A DNA stretch of 64,000 bases, taken from positions 124,001 to 188,000 of the forward strand of contig NZ_VCJO01000003.1 of assembly GCF_009712475.1 (NCBI RefSeq), read 5' to 3'. Of this stretch, positions 42,273 to 50,606 are shown one piece after another; the stretch's first letter is position 1; each line of letters starts with the position of its first letter. The notes below the pieces were generated by a model, which saw nothing but the letters and a program-made list of their open reading frames with translations, searched no databases and was not told the origin of the DNA. The DNA is from Micromonospora sp. CP22. GTDB taxonomy: Bacteria; Actinomycetota; Actinomycetes; Mycobacteriales; Micromonosporaceae. The position numbers were made by a program, and so were the translations under genes.

Positions 42273-44123
42273 GTGGCTGTGCCGGTGGTGAACCCCTCGC
42301 TGAACTCCGTCTCCGAGACCGTCGAGACGCGATCAACGACAACACGACCTCGGCGACGGCCGACGCGCGCCGACGCGCTGGCCATCGGAGCCTACGTGTT
42401 GCTCGGCGTCATCGTCTGCCTCAACTACTGGGCGGACGTGAACAACCGGGTCTCCTCCCACCTGCCCACCGACCACAGCTGGTTCGAGTGGCTCTTCGCG
42501 CACGGCGCGTACTCGGTGCAGCACCTGGATAACCCGCTTTTCACCACCCGGCAGAACGCCCCTGACGGGGTGAACATGATGGCCAACACCTCGCTACTCG
42601 GGGTGACCCTGCCGCTGGCGCCGCTGACCATGCTGCTCGGCCCTCAGGTGGTCTACGCGCTCTATCTGGGTGGGGCGTTGGCCGCCACCGCCGGCACCTC
42701 CTACTGGATGCTGTCGCGGCACCTGGTGCGCTCCCGGGCGGCGGCCTTCGTCGGCGGCGGGTTCCTCGGTTTCGCCCCCGGCATCGTGCACCATGCCAAC
42801 GGCCAGCCCAACTTCGTCTCCAACTTCCTGCTGCCACTGATCGTGGTGCGGGTGTTCCGGCTGGCCGAGCCGGGTCGGTGGCGGCGCAACGGGCTGATAC
42901 TCGGGCTGCTGGTGGCGTACCAGATCTTCATCAACGAGGAGATGCTGCTGCTCACCGCGATGGCCTGCCTGGTCGTCGTGATCGCGTACGCGGCGATGCG
43001 TCCCCGCCTCGCCCGAGCGCGGGCCGGGACGTTCGCGGCGGGCCTCGGCGTCGGCGGAGCGCTGGCGCTGCTGCTGACCGCGTACCCGATCTGGTTCCAG
43101 TTCAACGGCCCGCAGTCCTACCGGGGGCTCCAGGGCGGCGTGTTCCACAGTTGGGGCGAGGACATCGCCGCCTTCGTCACCTTCCCCCGCGACACCATCG
43201 CCGGTGACGAGGCGGTGGAGGCGACCATCGGCATGACCGAGCAGAACACCTGGTTCGGCTGGCCGCTGGTGCTGCTGTCGGTGGTGGCCCTGGTCCTGCT
43301 GGTACGCCGCTCGCTGGTGGCCCGGATCCTGGCCGTGCTGGTGGTGCTCTTCTCGGTCGCCGCGCTCGGTCCGGAGATCCGGTTCAACGGCGAACTGACC
43401 GGCATCGCCGGTCCGTGGTCGTACATCCCGGAGGACCTGCCGCTGGTCGAGATGATGATGCCGACCCGGCTGACCCTGGTGACCACCGCCGCGATCGGTG
43501 TGCTGCTGGCGTTGGCCTGGGACGCGGTGGGCGGTGGCCGCCGCGCGCCGGTGCCGGCTCCCCGCGCCCCGGAGGGCACGGCCCCCGCCGCCCGCCGCCC
43601 CCGCTGGCAGCACCTCGTCGGGTACGCCGCGATCACCCTCGCGGTGCTGCCGCTGCTGCCCCGCCCGCTGCCGGCCGAGCCGGTCGACCCGCCGCCGACC
43701 TTCATCACCTCCGGTGGCTGGCGACCGTACGTGCCCCACGGCCGCACGCTGGTACCGGTGCCCATCCCCAGCAACGTGCACGGCCTGTCCACGCTGCGGT
43801 GGAGCGCGCTGACCGGGCACGAGTTCCCGATCCCGGCCGGCTACTTCATCGGCCCCAACGCGGACGGCGAAGGCGTGTTCGGCGCTCCGAACCGCCCCAC
43901 CAGCACCCTCATCTACCGGACGATGGACGCGGGCGAGCTGCCCGAGCTGAGCGACGAGAACCGCCGGCAGGCTGTCGAGGACCTGCGCTTCTGGCGGGCG
44001 TCGGTGGTGGTGCTCGGCGCGCATCCCCGCGAGCAGGTGCTGCGGGAACTGCTGACCGCGCTGCTCGGGGCACCGCAACGCGTCGACGACGTGTGGCTCT
44101 GGGACGTGCGCGACCGCGTCTGA
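42273..44123 (+). CDS. Polytopic membrane protein, GT-C glycosyltransferase-like (paralogue 1)
   Basis: A 616-residue protein with a disordered N-terminus and about ten membrane spans up to residue 460, then an extracellular C-terminal domain of about 150 residues. The first outside loop carries DHSWFEWLFAHGAYSVQHLD and NAPDGVNMMANTSLLG. This loop pattern and topology recall GT-C lipid-linked glycosyltransferases, but no known subfamily motif was certain. The tail has TFITSGGWRPYVPHGRTLVP and ends DVWLWDVRDRV. A clear paralogue is at 50606-52543 (shared PDGVN-MANT loop, FINEE motif, WDVR tail). GTG start 42273. It probably glycosylates wall or membrane lipids. Confidence 0.75.
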   Translation: MAVPVVNPSLNSVSETVETRSTTTRPRRRPTRADALAIGAYVLLGVIVCLNYWADVNNRVSSHLPTDHSWFEWLFAHGAYSVQHLDNPLFTTRQNAPDGVNMMANTSLLGVTLPLAPLTMLLGPQVVYALYLGGALAATAGTSYWMLSRHLVRSRAAAFVGGGFLGFAPGIVHHANGQPNFVSNFLLPLIVVRVFRLAEPGRWRRNGLILGLLVAYQIFINEEMLLLTAMACLVVVIAYAAMRPRLARARAGTFAAGLGVGGALALLLTAYPIWFQFNGPQSYRGLQGGVFHSWGEDIAAFVTFPRDTIAGDEAVEATIGMTEQNTWFGWPLVLLSVVALVLLVRRSLVARILAVLVVLFSVAALGPEIRFNGELTGIAGPWSYIPEDLPLVEMMMPTRLTLVTTAAIGVLLALAWDAVGGGRRAPVPAPRAPEGTAPAARRPRWQHLVGYAAITLAVLPLLPRPLPAEPVDPPPTFITSGGWRPYVPHGRTLVPVPIPSNVHGLSTLRWSALTGHEFPIPAGYFIGPNADGEGVFGAPNRPTSTLIYRTMDAGELPELSDENRRQAVEDLRFWRASVVVLGAHPREQVLRELLTALLGAPQRVDDVWLWDVRDRV

Positions 44124-44199
44124 CGACGGTCGTCGACCCGGTCGGACGATGGTCACCGGCCGGGGCGGACACACCGTCGTCGACGGGTCGGACGCATCG

Positions 44200-44589
44200 T
44201 CATCCGGCGTCGGAAGAAAGCGGTTCGGAGACGTGGGCGGTGACGATGCGCCAGCCTTCCGGTAGGCGTACCCAGGTCTGGGTCTGCCGACCGGTGGCCA
44301 CGCCGTCGGCGTACCCGAACCGGGTCGTGACGACCGCGAGGTCCGTGCCGAAGGCGGTGACCACCGTGTCGACCAGCCGGCGACCGGACGGCAGGGGCGG
44401 CTGGGCGGCCCGCCACGCGCGCTGCTCGTCGAGCCCGTACTGGTGGTCGGCGAGGCCGAAGCGCACGGTGGCCTTGGAGTCCCAGAAGTATCCGCAGATC
44501 CGGTCGACATCACCGGCGACGAGCGCCTGCTCGTAGCCGACGAAGGCCGCCGTGACCTCGGCGACCACGTCCGTCCGGTCGATCTCCAT
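44200..44589 (-). CDS. AtzH-like (DUF3225) SnoaL-fold protein
   Basis: A 129-residue protein with the cone-shaped SnoaL/NTF2 fold: EVTAAFVGYEQALVAGDVDR, CGYFWDSKATVRFGLADHQY, RLVDTVVTAFGTDLAVVTTR, TQTWVRLPEGWRIVTAHVSE. This pattern is that of DUF3225/AtzH proteins, which are encoded next to amidases of s-triazine and ureide breakdown and are thought to act on carboxylated urea intermediates. It is the last gene of the ureide operon, 104 bp after the permease. It supports a role in that pathway. Confidence 0.8.
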   Translation of the reverse strand: MEIDRTDVVAEVTAAFVGYEQALVAGDVDRICGYFWDSKATVRFGLADHQYGLDEQRAWRAAQPPLPSGRRLVDTVVTAFGTDLAVVTTRFGYADGVATGRQTQTWVRLPEGWRIVTAHVSEPLSSDAG

Positions 44590-44693
44590 GCGGCGGGTCC
44601 TCTCTCGACGGGCGGGACGGCGGGTGGCACCCGGCCGGGCGGCGGCGTCGGTGGTGCCTACCGCACACCGCCGCCCGGCCGGACGAATCCGGC

Positions 44694-46379
44694 TCAGCTG
44701 TTCACCACTGGCTCGCGCTTGTCGTCGGCGGCCGACTCACCGTCGGCCGAGGCCGGGAAGTGCGTGGTGGCCGAGGCCGGGGGCGTGGCGGCCGGAGGGG
44801 TCGGGGCGTCGCCACCGTGCAGGCGGTCCAGTTCGGCCTCCTCCGGGTCGGGCACCCGGGGTGGGTGCCCACCGAACACGAAGATCGCGCAGATCACCGC
44901 CACGAAGAGGTAACCGAGCGCCACCTGACCGTTGGCGTTCCACCGCACCTCCTCGCCGTGGATCAGGCCGATGAAGGCGAGCACCGCGCCCGAGGCGGCG
45001 AAGACGGCGGCGTGGACGAAGCGTTTGTCGATGATGAACGCGACGATCGCGCCGAGCACCAGACCGGCGAGGATCGCCCCCTCACCGAGAATCCGCAGGC
45101 CGTCGTAGACCACCCCGGCACCGGCCAGAGCCTCCTCGCCCACCTCGGCGGCGCTGGTGCCGGCGGCGGCCAGGGCGTTGTTCATCTGCCCGGTAGCCCA
45201 CGCCGCGATGTTGGGTATCAGGGCCGCCACCACCGCCGCGGCGTGCGCCCGGGGCGTCGCCTGGAACGCCTGGGCGCCGATCAGCAGTCCGATGTAGAGC
45301 AGGATCGGCACGATCGCGGCGGTCGGGAAGATCGCACCCAGCAGGGAGAACATTCCGAGGAAGCAGAGCAGCGCGATGACGATCCCGGTCGCCATCGAGT
45401 ACCCGGTACGCCCACCGGCGGCCTTCCAGCCCGGGTGGCCGACGTAGACCGCAGGCGGGAACGGTGAACCGAGGGCGGAGCCGATGACCGCCCCGGCCCC
45501 GTCGGCGAGCAGCACGCTGCGCAGGTTGTAGTTGTCTCCGGCGGTGGCCGCGCTCTCCACGTTGGTCATCGCCTCGGTGAAGTTGTAGACGCCCAGCGGG
45601 ATCGCGGTCGCCAGCAGCGGGGCCATGTCGGAGAGGCCGCGCGCCAGCAGGTCGAGTTGGAAGGTGGGGAAGGCGAACGCGATGTCCCGGGCCGCCGCGG
45701 TGACGTCCGGCACCGACATCGCGCCGCCGAGCCAACCGATCGCCGTGCCGAGCAGCAGTGCGGCCAGCCCGATCGGGAAGTTGAACGGCAGTTTCACGTC
45801 GGTCAGCAGGCCGATCAGCAGCAACGCCAGCACCGGCAGGGCGATCCAGGCCAGCCGCCACATCTGACCGGCCGGGTTCATCGAGATGAAGGTGATGGAG
45901 ATGCCGGCGAGGGTGCCGAGCAGCGCGGCGCGCGGCGTGTGGCGGCGGATGTACGGGCCGACGAACGCGCCGATCAGCACGATCACACCGATGATGAATG
46001 CCCAGGCCAGACCCGCTTCCCAGGCGCGTACCGCGTCACCGGTGCTGAGGTAGATGGGCAGCATGATGACGAAGATGACGATGAACATGTGCGGCACGCT
46101 CGGCCCGTACGGCAGGGCGGTCACGTCGGCGCGGTTCTCCCGCCGGGCCAGCCGACGGGCCAGGTGGGTGTAGTAGATGTTCCCCGCGACCAGGGCGATG
46201 CCGAGGGCCGGCAGGATCGTGCCGAACACCTCCCGCTCGGGCAGGTTCACCACGAAGAGACAGAGCCCGGTCAGGGTGAGCACGTTGACCAGGACGTTGA
46301 CGCCGAAACCGAAGAACGCGTTGGTGTCGCCGCGTACCCAGTGCGGCAGCGGCACGACGGAGGGTCTGGTGGGGACCAT
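44694..46379 (-). CDS. NCS2-family (nucleobase/ureide) permease
   Basis: A 561-residue transporter with about 12-14 membrane spans. N-terminal GDTNAFFGFGVNVLVNVLTL, VTALPYGPSVPHMFIVIF and the SLC23-type half-helix region MTNVESAATAGDNYNLRSVL near 280 fit the xanthine/uracil/benzoate superfamily of proton or sodium symporters. The substrate is unknown. The gene lies 12 bp after the hydrolase at 46392 within the ureide operon, so uptake of biuret, triuret, cyanurate or urate-like compounds is inferred. A 50-residue Glu/Asp-rich cytosolic tail follows the last span. Confidence 0.85.
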   Translation of the reverse strand: MVPTRPSVVPLPHWVRGDTNAFFGFGVNVLVNVLTLTGLCLFVVNLPEREVFGTILPALGIALVAGNIYYTHLARRLARRENRADVTALPYGPSVPHMFIVIFVIMLPIYLSTGDAVRAWEAGLAWAFIIGVIVLIGAFVGPYIRRHTPRAALLGTLAGISITFISMNPAGQMWRLAWIALPVLALLLIGLLTDVKLPFNFPIGLAALLLGTAIGWLGGAMSVPDVTAAARDIAFAFPTFQLDLLARGLSDMAPLLATAIPLGVYNFTEAMTNVESAATAGDNYNLRSVLLADGAGAVIGSALGSPFPPAVYVGHPGWKAAGGRTGYSMATGIVIALLCFLGMFSLLGAIFPTAAIVPILLYIGLLIGAQAFQATPRAHAAAVVAALIPNIAAWATGQMNNALAAAGTSAAEVGEEALAGAGVVYDGLRILGEGAILAGLVLGAIVAFIIDKRFVHAAVFAASGAVLAFIGLIHGEEVRWNANGQVALGYLFVAVICAIFVFGGHPPRVPDPEEAELDRLHGGDAPTPPAATPPASATTHFPASADGESAADDKREPVVNS

Positions 46380-46391
46380 GGCTGCTCCCGG

Positions 46392-47084
46392 TCAGGAGGA
46401 GGGTTGCAACACGGGGGTGGTGGGCAGCACGGCGAGCACGTCCGTCGAGTCGGCGACCCACCCGAAGATGCCGCCCTGGGCGGCGATCATGTCGAGCCCG
46501 ACCCGGTGGAACTCGGGGAAGTAGGACCCGACACAGTCGGCGAGCACGAGGCACTCGTACCCACGGTCGTTGGCCTCCCGGACCGTGGTGTGCACGCACA
46601 CCTCGGTGGTGACCCCGGTGACCAGGAGGCGCTGGATGTTCCGCTCGGCGAGCAGGGCGTCCAGCCCGGTGGCGTGGAAGGCGCCCTTGCCCGGCTTGTC
46701 GACTACCGGTTCGCCGGGCAGCGGCGACAGCTCGTCGACGATGTCGTGGCCGTACTCGCCCCGGATGAGGATCCGGCCCTTGGGCCCGGGGTCGCCGATC
46801 CGCTTGCTCGGCCGGCCCCGGCTGAGCTTGGCCGGTGGACAGTCGGAGAGGTCCGGCAGGTGCCCCTCTCGGGTGTGCACCACGGTCATTCCGGCGGCAC
46901 GGACGGCGGCCAGCAGCGTGGTCAACGGCGCGATGGTCCGCCGCAGTCGGCCGACGTCGTTGCCCAGGCTCTCACCGAAGCCGCCGGGCTCCAGGAAGTC
47001 GCGCTGCATGTCGATCACGAGCAGCGCGGTGGTGGCCGGTTCGAAGGTGTACGGGAAGGGCCGCGCCTCGGCGACTGTCAACAT
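46392..47084 (-). CDS. Isochorismatase-like cysteine hydrolase (candidate triuret/ureide hydrolase)
   Basis: A 230-residue cysteine amidohydrolase. The triad is visible: Asp in [15 protein letters not shown] (about 25), Lys in [15 protein letters not shown] (about 147) and Cys in [20 protein letters not shown] (about 180). It is paralogous to the adjacent biuret hydrolase but differs in the substrate lid ([18 protein letters not shown]) and end region ([17 protein letters not shown]). Known operons pair a biuret hydrolase with a related triuret hydrolase, so triuret is a good guess, though ureidoacrylate- or carbamoyl-type substrates are possible. Start ATG 47084, 8 bp after biuH. Confidence 0.82.
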   Translation of the reverse strand: MLTVAEARPFPYTFEPATTALLVIDMQRDFLEPGGFGESLGNDVGRLRRTIAPLTTLLAAVRAAGMTVVHTREGHLPDLSDCPPAKLSRGRPSKRIGDPGPKGRILIRGEYGHDIVDELSPLPGEPVVDKPGKGAFHATGLDALLAERNIQRLLVTGVTTEVCVHTTVREANDRGYECLVLADCVGSYFPEFHRVGLDMIAAQGGIFGWVADSTDVLAVLPTTPVLQPSS

Positions 47085-47092
47085 GGCTCACC

Positions 47093-47782
47093 TCACCTGG
47101 TCGTGGCGGCGATGACGGCGTCGGAGGTGGCGACGCAGCCGAACACGCCGCCCTGCATGGTCACCATGTGCAGCGCGGCGTCGTGGTTGTCCTTGTCGGT
47201 GGCACCGGTGCAGTCGGCGAGGATCAGGCACTCGTAGCCCCGGTCGTTCGCCTCGCGCATCGTGGTGTGTACGCAGACATCGGTGGTGATGCCGGTGAGG
47301 ATCAGGTGGGTGATGCCCCAGGTACGCAGCACCAGGTCGAGATTGGTGGCGTAGAAGGCGCCCTTGCCGGGTTTGTCGACGATCACCTCGCCGGATACCG
47401 GGGCGACCTCGGGCACGATCTCCCAGCCGGGCTCGCCCTTGACCAGGATCCGCCCGCACGGGCCCGCCGCACCGATCTCGGCGCCGATCTGTGCCGACCG
47501 CCAGCGTTTGTTGGCCGGCAGGTCGGACAGGTCGGGATCGTGGCCCTCCCGGGTGTGCACGACCAGCATCCCGAGTGACCGGGCGTGTTCCAGTAGTCGG
47601 GCGGTGGCCGGCAGCCCGGCCCGGGTGAGGCTGATGTCGTAGCCCATCGCGTCGACGTAGCCACCCGGGCCACAGAAGTCGGTCTGCCAGTCGATGCAGA
47701 GCAGTGCGGTACGCGCGGTGTCGGCCGTGCCGTCGTACGGCCACGGGTAGGGGTTCGCCGCTACCGGCCCGATCCGGCCCAT
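47093..47782 (-). CDS. biuH: Biuret amidohydrolase
   Basis: Hydrolyses biuret to allophanate and ammonia. 229 residues; AGGAGGAGAGG directly precedes ATG 47782. It follows the BiuH pattern known from Rhizobium closely: [117 protein letters not shown] and KMQGGVFG-like VTMQGGVFGCVATSDAVI. The triad is Asp, Lys and Cys as in isochorismatase-family amidases. The product allophanate is the substrate of the upstream-encoded AtzF. Confidence 0.88.
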   Translation of the reverse strand: MGRIGPVAANPYPWPYDGTADTARTALLCIDWQTDFCGPGGYVDAMGYDISLTRAGLPATARLLEHARSLGMLVVHTREGHDPDLSDLPANKRWRSAQIGAEIGAAGPCGRILVKGEPGWEIVPEVAPVSGEVIVDKPGKGAFYATNLDLVLRTWGITHLILTGITTDVCVHTTMREANDRGYECLILADCTGATDKDNHDAALHMVTMQGGVFGCVATSDAVIAATTR

Positions 47783-47801
47783 CCTCTCCTCCTCCGTGTG
47801 G

Positions 47802-49745
47802 TCAACTCGGGCGCGCCGTGGCTCGGCGGTAGGCCCGCCACCCACCGACGGCGCTGATGTCCTCCGCCTGCGAATCGACGGCGTACGCCTCGCAGAGAAA
47901 GCCGAGCACGTCCCGCCCGTCGTGCAGCCGAACCCAGCCCAGCGACAGCGGGGCCGGCACCCCGGCCAGCAGGTCACCGACGGCGGCCACCGGCAGTCGC
48001 CACAGCTCGACCTCGATCGGGTGTCCGCCCGGGTCGTGGGGTGCGACCCGGACCAGGCCGGGCAGCCCGTCGCCGTCTGCGCTGGGCAGCCGGTAGAGCC
48101 GGTAGCAGGGCGCGGTACGCGCGGCACCGGCGAGGATGCCGCCGCGCTCGGTCAGCTCCCCGTTGCGGGATTCACCGGCCAGGTGCCGACCGACGACGGC
48201 GATCAGCAGCTGCGCGGACCCGGCCGGCACGCCCCCGTCGGCGGCCTCGGGAGCGACGCGTTGGGCAGTCTCGGGAGCGACGTGCTGGGCAGTCTCAGGG
48301 GCGGCGCGCGGGGCGGTCTCGGGAGCGGCGCGCGCGGCGGTCTCGGGAGCGGCGCGCGCGGCGGTCTCGGGGGCGGCGCGCGGGGCGACGTCCGCTCGGG
48401 TGGCGGCGGTGAATGCGGCGGCGAGGCGGGCCAGGGTGGTGTCGGTGAACGCGGGGCCGAGCAGGGTCAGGCTCGCCGGTCGCCCCGCTGCCGTGAAGCC
48501 GTTGGGCACCGTCACCGCCGCCAGGTCGAGCAGGTTGGCGAACTGGGTGTAGCGGCCGAGGATCATGTTGCGACCGATCGGATCCTCGGCGATCTCGTCG
48601 AGGGTGAACGTCGTACCGACGGTGGGCACCACCAGCAGGTCGACCTCGTTCCACAGGCGATCGACCCGGGCCCGCAACTCGCGCAGCCGGTGTTGGCCCC
48701 GGAAGGCGTCGATCGCGTCGTAGCGGCGACCGGTCTCCAGCACCCTGCGGGTGACCGTCAGGACGGCCTCGGGGTGTTCCCGCAGGAAACCGTCCAGCCC
48801 GGCGAGCCGCTCGGCCACCCACGGCCCCTGGTAGAGCAGTTCTCCCGCCTCGAAGAAGGTCTGCAGCGGCACCGAGGCGACCTCGCCGACCAGGCCACGC
48901 AACGCCTGCACGCCCACGGCGAACCGGACCGCCTGCCCGGCGTCGCCGAAGAACTCCAGGTCTTCTGCGCGGGGCGCCCCGAGGCGTAGCGTGCCCGGTA
49001 TGCGGGCCGCGACCCGCTCCGCCGGCAGCGGACGCCCCCAGGGGTCGGCCGCGGACACGCCGCGTGCGGCGTGCAGCACCTCCACCGCGTCGGCCACCTC
49101 GGTGGCGAAGACCGAGACGCAGTCGAGCGACCGGCAGGCCGGCACCACGCCGCCGGTGCTCAGCAGGCCCCGGGTGGGCTTGAGCCCGACGATCCCGTTC
49201 AGCGCCGCCGGGACCCGGCCCGAGCCGGCGGTGTCCGTACCCAGGGCGAAGCTGACCTGTCCGGCGGCGACGGCCACGGCCGAGCCGGAGCTGGAGCCGC
49301 CGGAGATCACCCCTGCGCCGAAGACGCTCTCGCAGCTGCCGTACGGGGACCGCGCTCCGGTCAGGCCGGTGGCGAACTGGTCGAGGTTGGTCTTGCCGAC
49401 GAGCAGCGCTCCGGCGTCGAGCAGCCGACGCACCACGGGCGCGTCCTCGGTGGCGCGGTACCCGAAGTCCGGGCAACCCGCCGTCGTGATCATGCCAGCG
49501 ACGTCGATGTTGTCCTTGACCGCGAACGGAATGCCGTACAGCGGCAGGGGTTCGGGGTCGGCGGTGGCGGTCAGCTGCGCGGCGCGGGCGAGCAGCTGCC
49601 CGGCCGACACGGTGCTGATCCAGACCGGCCCGCCGTCCGCTCCGACCAGGCCGGACGCGATCCGTTCCGCCAGGTCGGTGGGGGTCAGGCCGCCGTGGCG
49701 GTACGCCGACCGCAGCTCCGAGATCGATCCGATCCGCTCTGGCAT
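47802..49745 (-). CDS. atzF: Allophanate hydrolase AtzF-type, with repeat-expanded linker
   Basis: Hydrolyses allophanate, finally giving ammonia and CO2; 647 residues from ATG 49745 (in-frame ATG at 49802 possible; family proteins start near ISELRSAYRHGGLTPTDL). The amidase-signature domain is about 1-450, with catalytic Lys in PFAVKDNIDVAG, cis-Ser in GGSSSGSAVAVAAG and nucleophile Ser in LGTDTAGSGRVPAALNGIVG. The C-terminal allophanate hydrolase domain (LLIAVVGRHLAGESRNGELT, LWRLPVAAVGDLLAGV, GFLCEAYAV) starts near 525. Between them lies a linker of six APETAxRA-like octapeptides coded by a 24-bp minisatellite. Second gene of the operon after the GntR regulator. Confidence 0.9.
   Translation of the reverse strand: MPERIGSISELRSAYRHGGLTPTDLAERIASGLVGADGGPVWISTVSAGQLLARAAQLTATADPEPLPLYGIPFAVKDNIDVAGMITTAGCPDFGYRATEDAPVVRRLLDAGALLVGKTNLDQFATGLTGARSPYGSCESVFGAGVISGGSSSGSAVAVAAGQVSFALGTDTAGSGRVPAALNGIVGLKPTRGLLSTGGVVPACRSLDCVSVFATEVADAVEVLHAARGVSAADPWGRPLPAERVAARIPGTLRLGAPRAEDLEFFGDAGQAVRFAVGVQALRGLVGEVASVPLQTFFEAGELLYQGPWVAERLAGLDGFLREHPEAVLTVTRRVLETGRRYDAIDAFRGQHRLRELRARVDRLWNEVDLLVVPTVGTTFTLDEIAEDPIGRNMILGRYTQFANLLDLAAVTVPNGFTAAGRPASLTLLGPAFTDTTLARLAAAFTAATRADVAPRAAPETAARAAPETAARAAPETAPRAAPETAQHVAPETAQRVAPEAADGGVPAGSAQLLIAVVGRHLAGESRNGELTERGGILAGAARTAPCYRLYRLPSADGDGLPGLVRVAPHDPGGHPIEVELWRLPVAAVGDLLAGVPAPLSLGWVRLHDGRDVLGFLCEAYAVDSQAEDISAVGGWRAYRRATARPS
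48241..48384. repeat. 24-bp coding minisatellite in atzF, six units
   Basis: Six 24-bp units from 48241, each of the form GC(G/A)G(T/C)CTCGGGAGCG-then an 8-bp end; units 4 and 5 (48313-48360) are identical. They encode A-P-E-T-A-x-(R/H)-(A/V) octapeptides on the minus strand. The frame is kept whatever the copy number, so length polymorphism is likely. Confidence 0.9.
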
Positions 49746-49752
49746 ACAGTCG

Positions 49753-49764
49753 ATTGTCGACAGT
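49753..49764. promoter_or_regulatory. Possible GntR-type operator palindrome
   Basis: ATTGTCGACAGT, a palindrome with core TGTCGACA, just upstream of the chosen atzF start. It fits the T-G-T-n-n-A-C-A type sites of FCD-GntR regulators. If atzF starts at 49802 it would be inside the coding region. Confidence 0.4.
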
Positions 49765-49820
49765 TCTGTTACGGCGAACCGCGCGCCAGGTAACGACGCC
49801 ATGACGGCCGCCCGGTAGAG

Positions 49821-50486
49821 CTACCCCAGATACGACCGCGCACCGTGCTCGGACAACACGTCGAGCACCACCTCCGGATCACCGGCGGCGACCGCCTCGA
49901 ACAGCCGCTCGTGCCGGTGCACACCGTCGTGCGGCTGCGCCGCCTCCGCCTCGCGGCGCAGATTGATCGCCATGTAGAGCTGCAACTTCACCAGGATCGA
50001 GTCGTACACCGTGGAGAGCTGCCGGTTACCGGCCAGGGCCACCAACGCGACGTGGAACGCCCGGTGCGACTCGGCGACCGCCAGGCGATCGCCGTCCCGG
50101 GTCGCCTGCCGCATCTGGTCCAACGCCGCCCGCAGCCCGGCCAGGTCGCTCTCCCTCGGCACCGGGATGGCCGACCGCACCGCGAACCGTTCCAGCACGT
50201 CGCGCAGTTCGTACAGCTCCCGCACGTCGCGATCGGACAGGGTGGCCACCCGGACCCCCCGGCGCGGCACGTGCTCGACCAGTCCCCGCTGGGCCAGCAG
50301 CCGCAGCGCCTCGCGCAGCGGGGCGCGGCTGATGCCGAGACGGCGGGTCAGCTGTTCCTCCACCAGCCGTTCACCGGGATCGCTCCGGCCGCTGAGGATC
50401 TCCCGGGTCAGCCGGGAGACGGCAAGCTCCACCAGACTGACACTCTCCAGCTCGCCCTCCGTCGGCGATGCGGCCACGTCGCTCAT
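49821..50486 (-). CDS. GntR-family regulator (FCD subfamily) of the ureide operon
   Basis: A 221-residue transcription factor. The N-terminal winged helix-turn-helix is about 17-80 ([55 protein letters not shown]). The C-terminal FCD ligand domain (about 90-215) has the metal-site residues in ELRDVLERFAVRSAI, AVAESHRAFHVALVALAGN and PHDGVHRHERLFEAVAAGDP. It heads the operon, 75 bp before the chosen atzF start, and probably represses it until a ureide is sensed. Start ATG 50486. Confidence 0.9.
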   Translation of the reverse strand: MSDVAASPTEGELESVSLVELAVSRLTREILSGRSDPGERLVEEQLTRRLGISRAPLREALRLLAQRGLVEHVPRRGVRVATLSDRDVRELYELRDVLERFAVRSAIPVPRESDLAGLRAALDQMRQATRDGDRLAVAESHRAFHVALVALAGNRQLSTVYDSILVKLQLYMAINLRREAEAAQPHDGVHRHERLFEAVAAGDPEVVLDVLSEHGARSYLG

Positions 50487-50528
50487 CCGGACGAGTTTGC
50501 CACCTGCCGTCGGGGTCCTGGTCGGACG

Positions 50529-50606
50529 TCAGCCCGCGAGCGGCCGGACGTCCCAGACGAGTGCGCCACCGATCTCGGCTTCCCGCTCGACCGCACCGAC
50601 CGGCAT
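50529..50606 (-). pseudogene. Possible remnant tail of a third GT-C-like gene
   Basis: A 25-codon frame from ATG 50606 (overlapping the stop of the gene upstream as TGATG). It ends GGALVWDVRPLAG. The paralogous membrane proteins end DVWLWDVRDRV and LDVWVWDVRSLTDPRA, so this may be the last exposed piece of a deleted copy, or a short coupled peptide. Confidence 0.35.

Noticed and set aside
48241..48384. CRISPR-like repetition
   Set aside because: Units are contiguous 24-mers without spacers and encode an in-frame peptide repeat; no cas genes are present.
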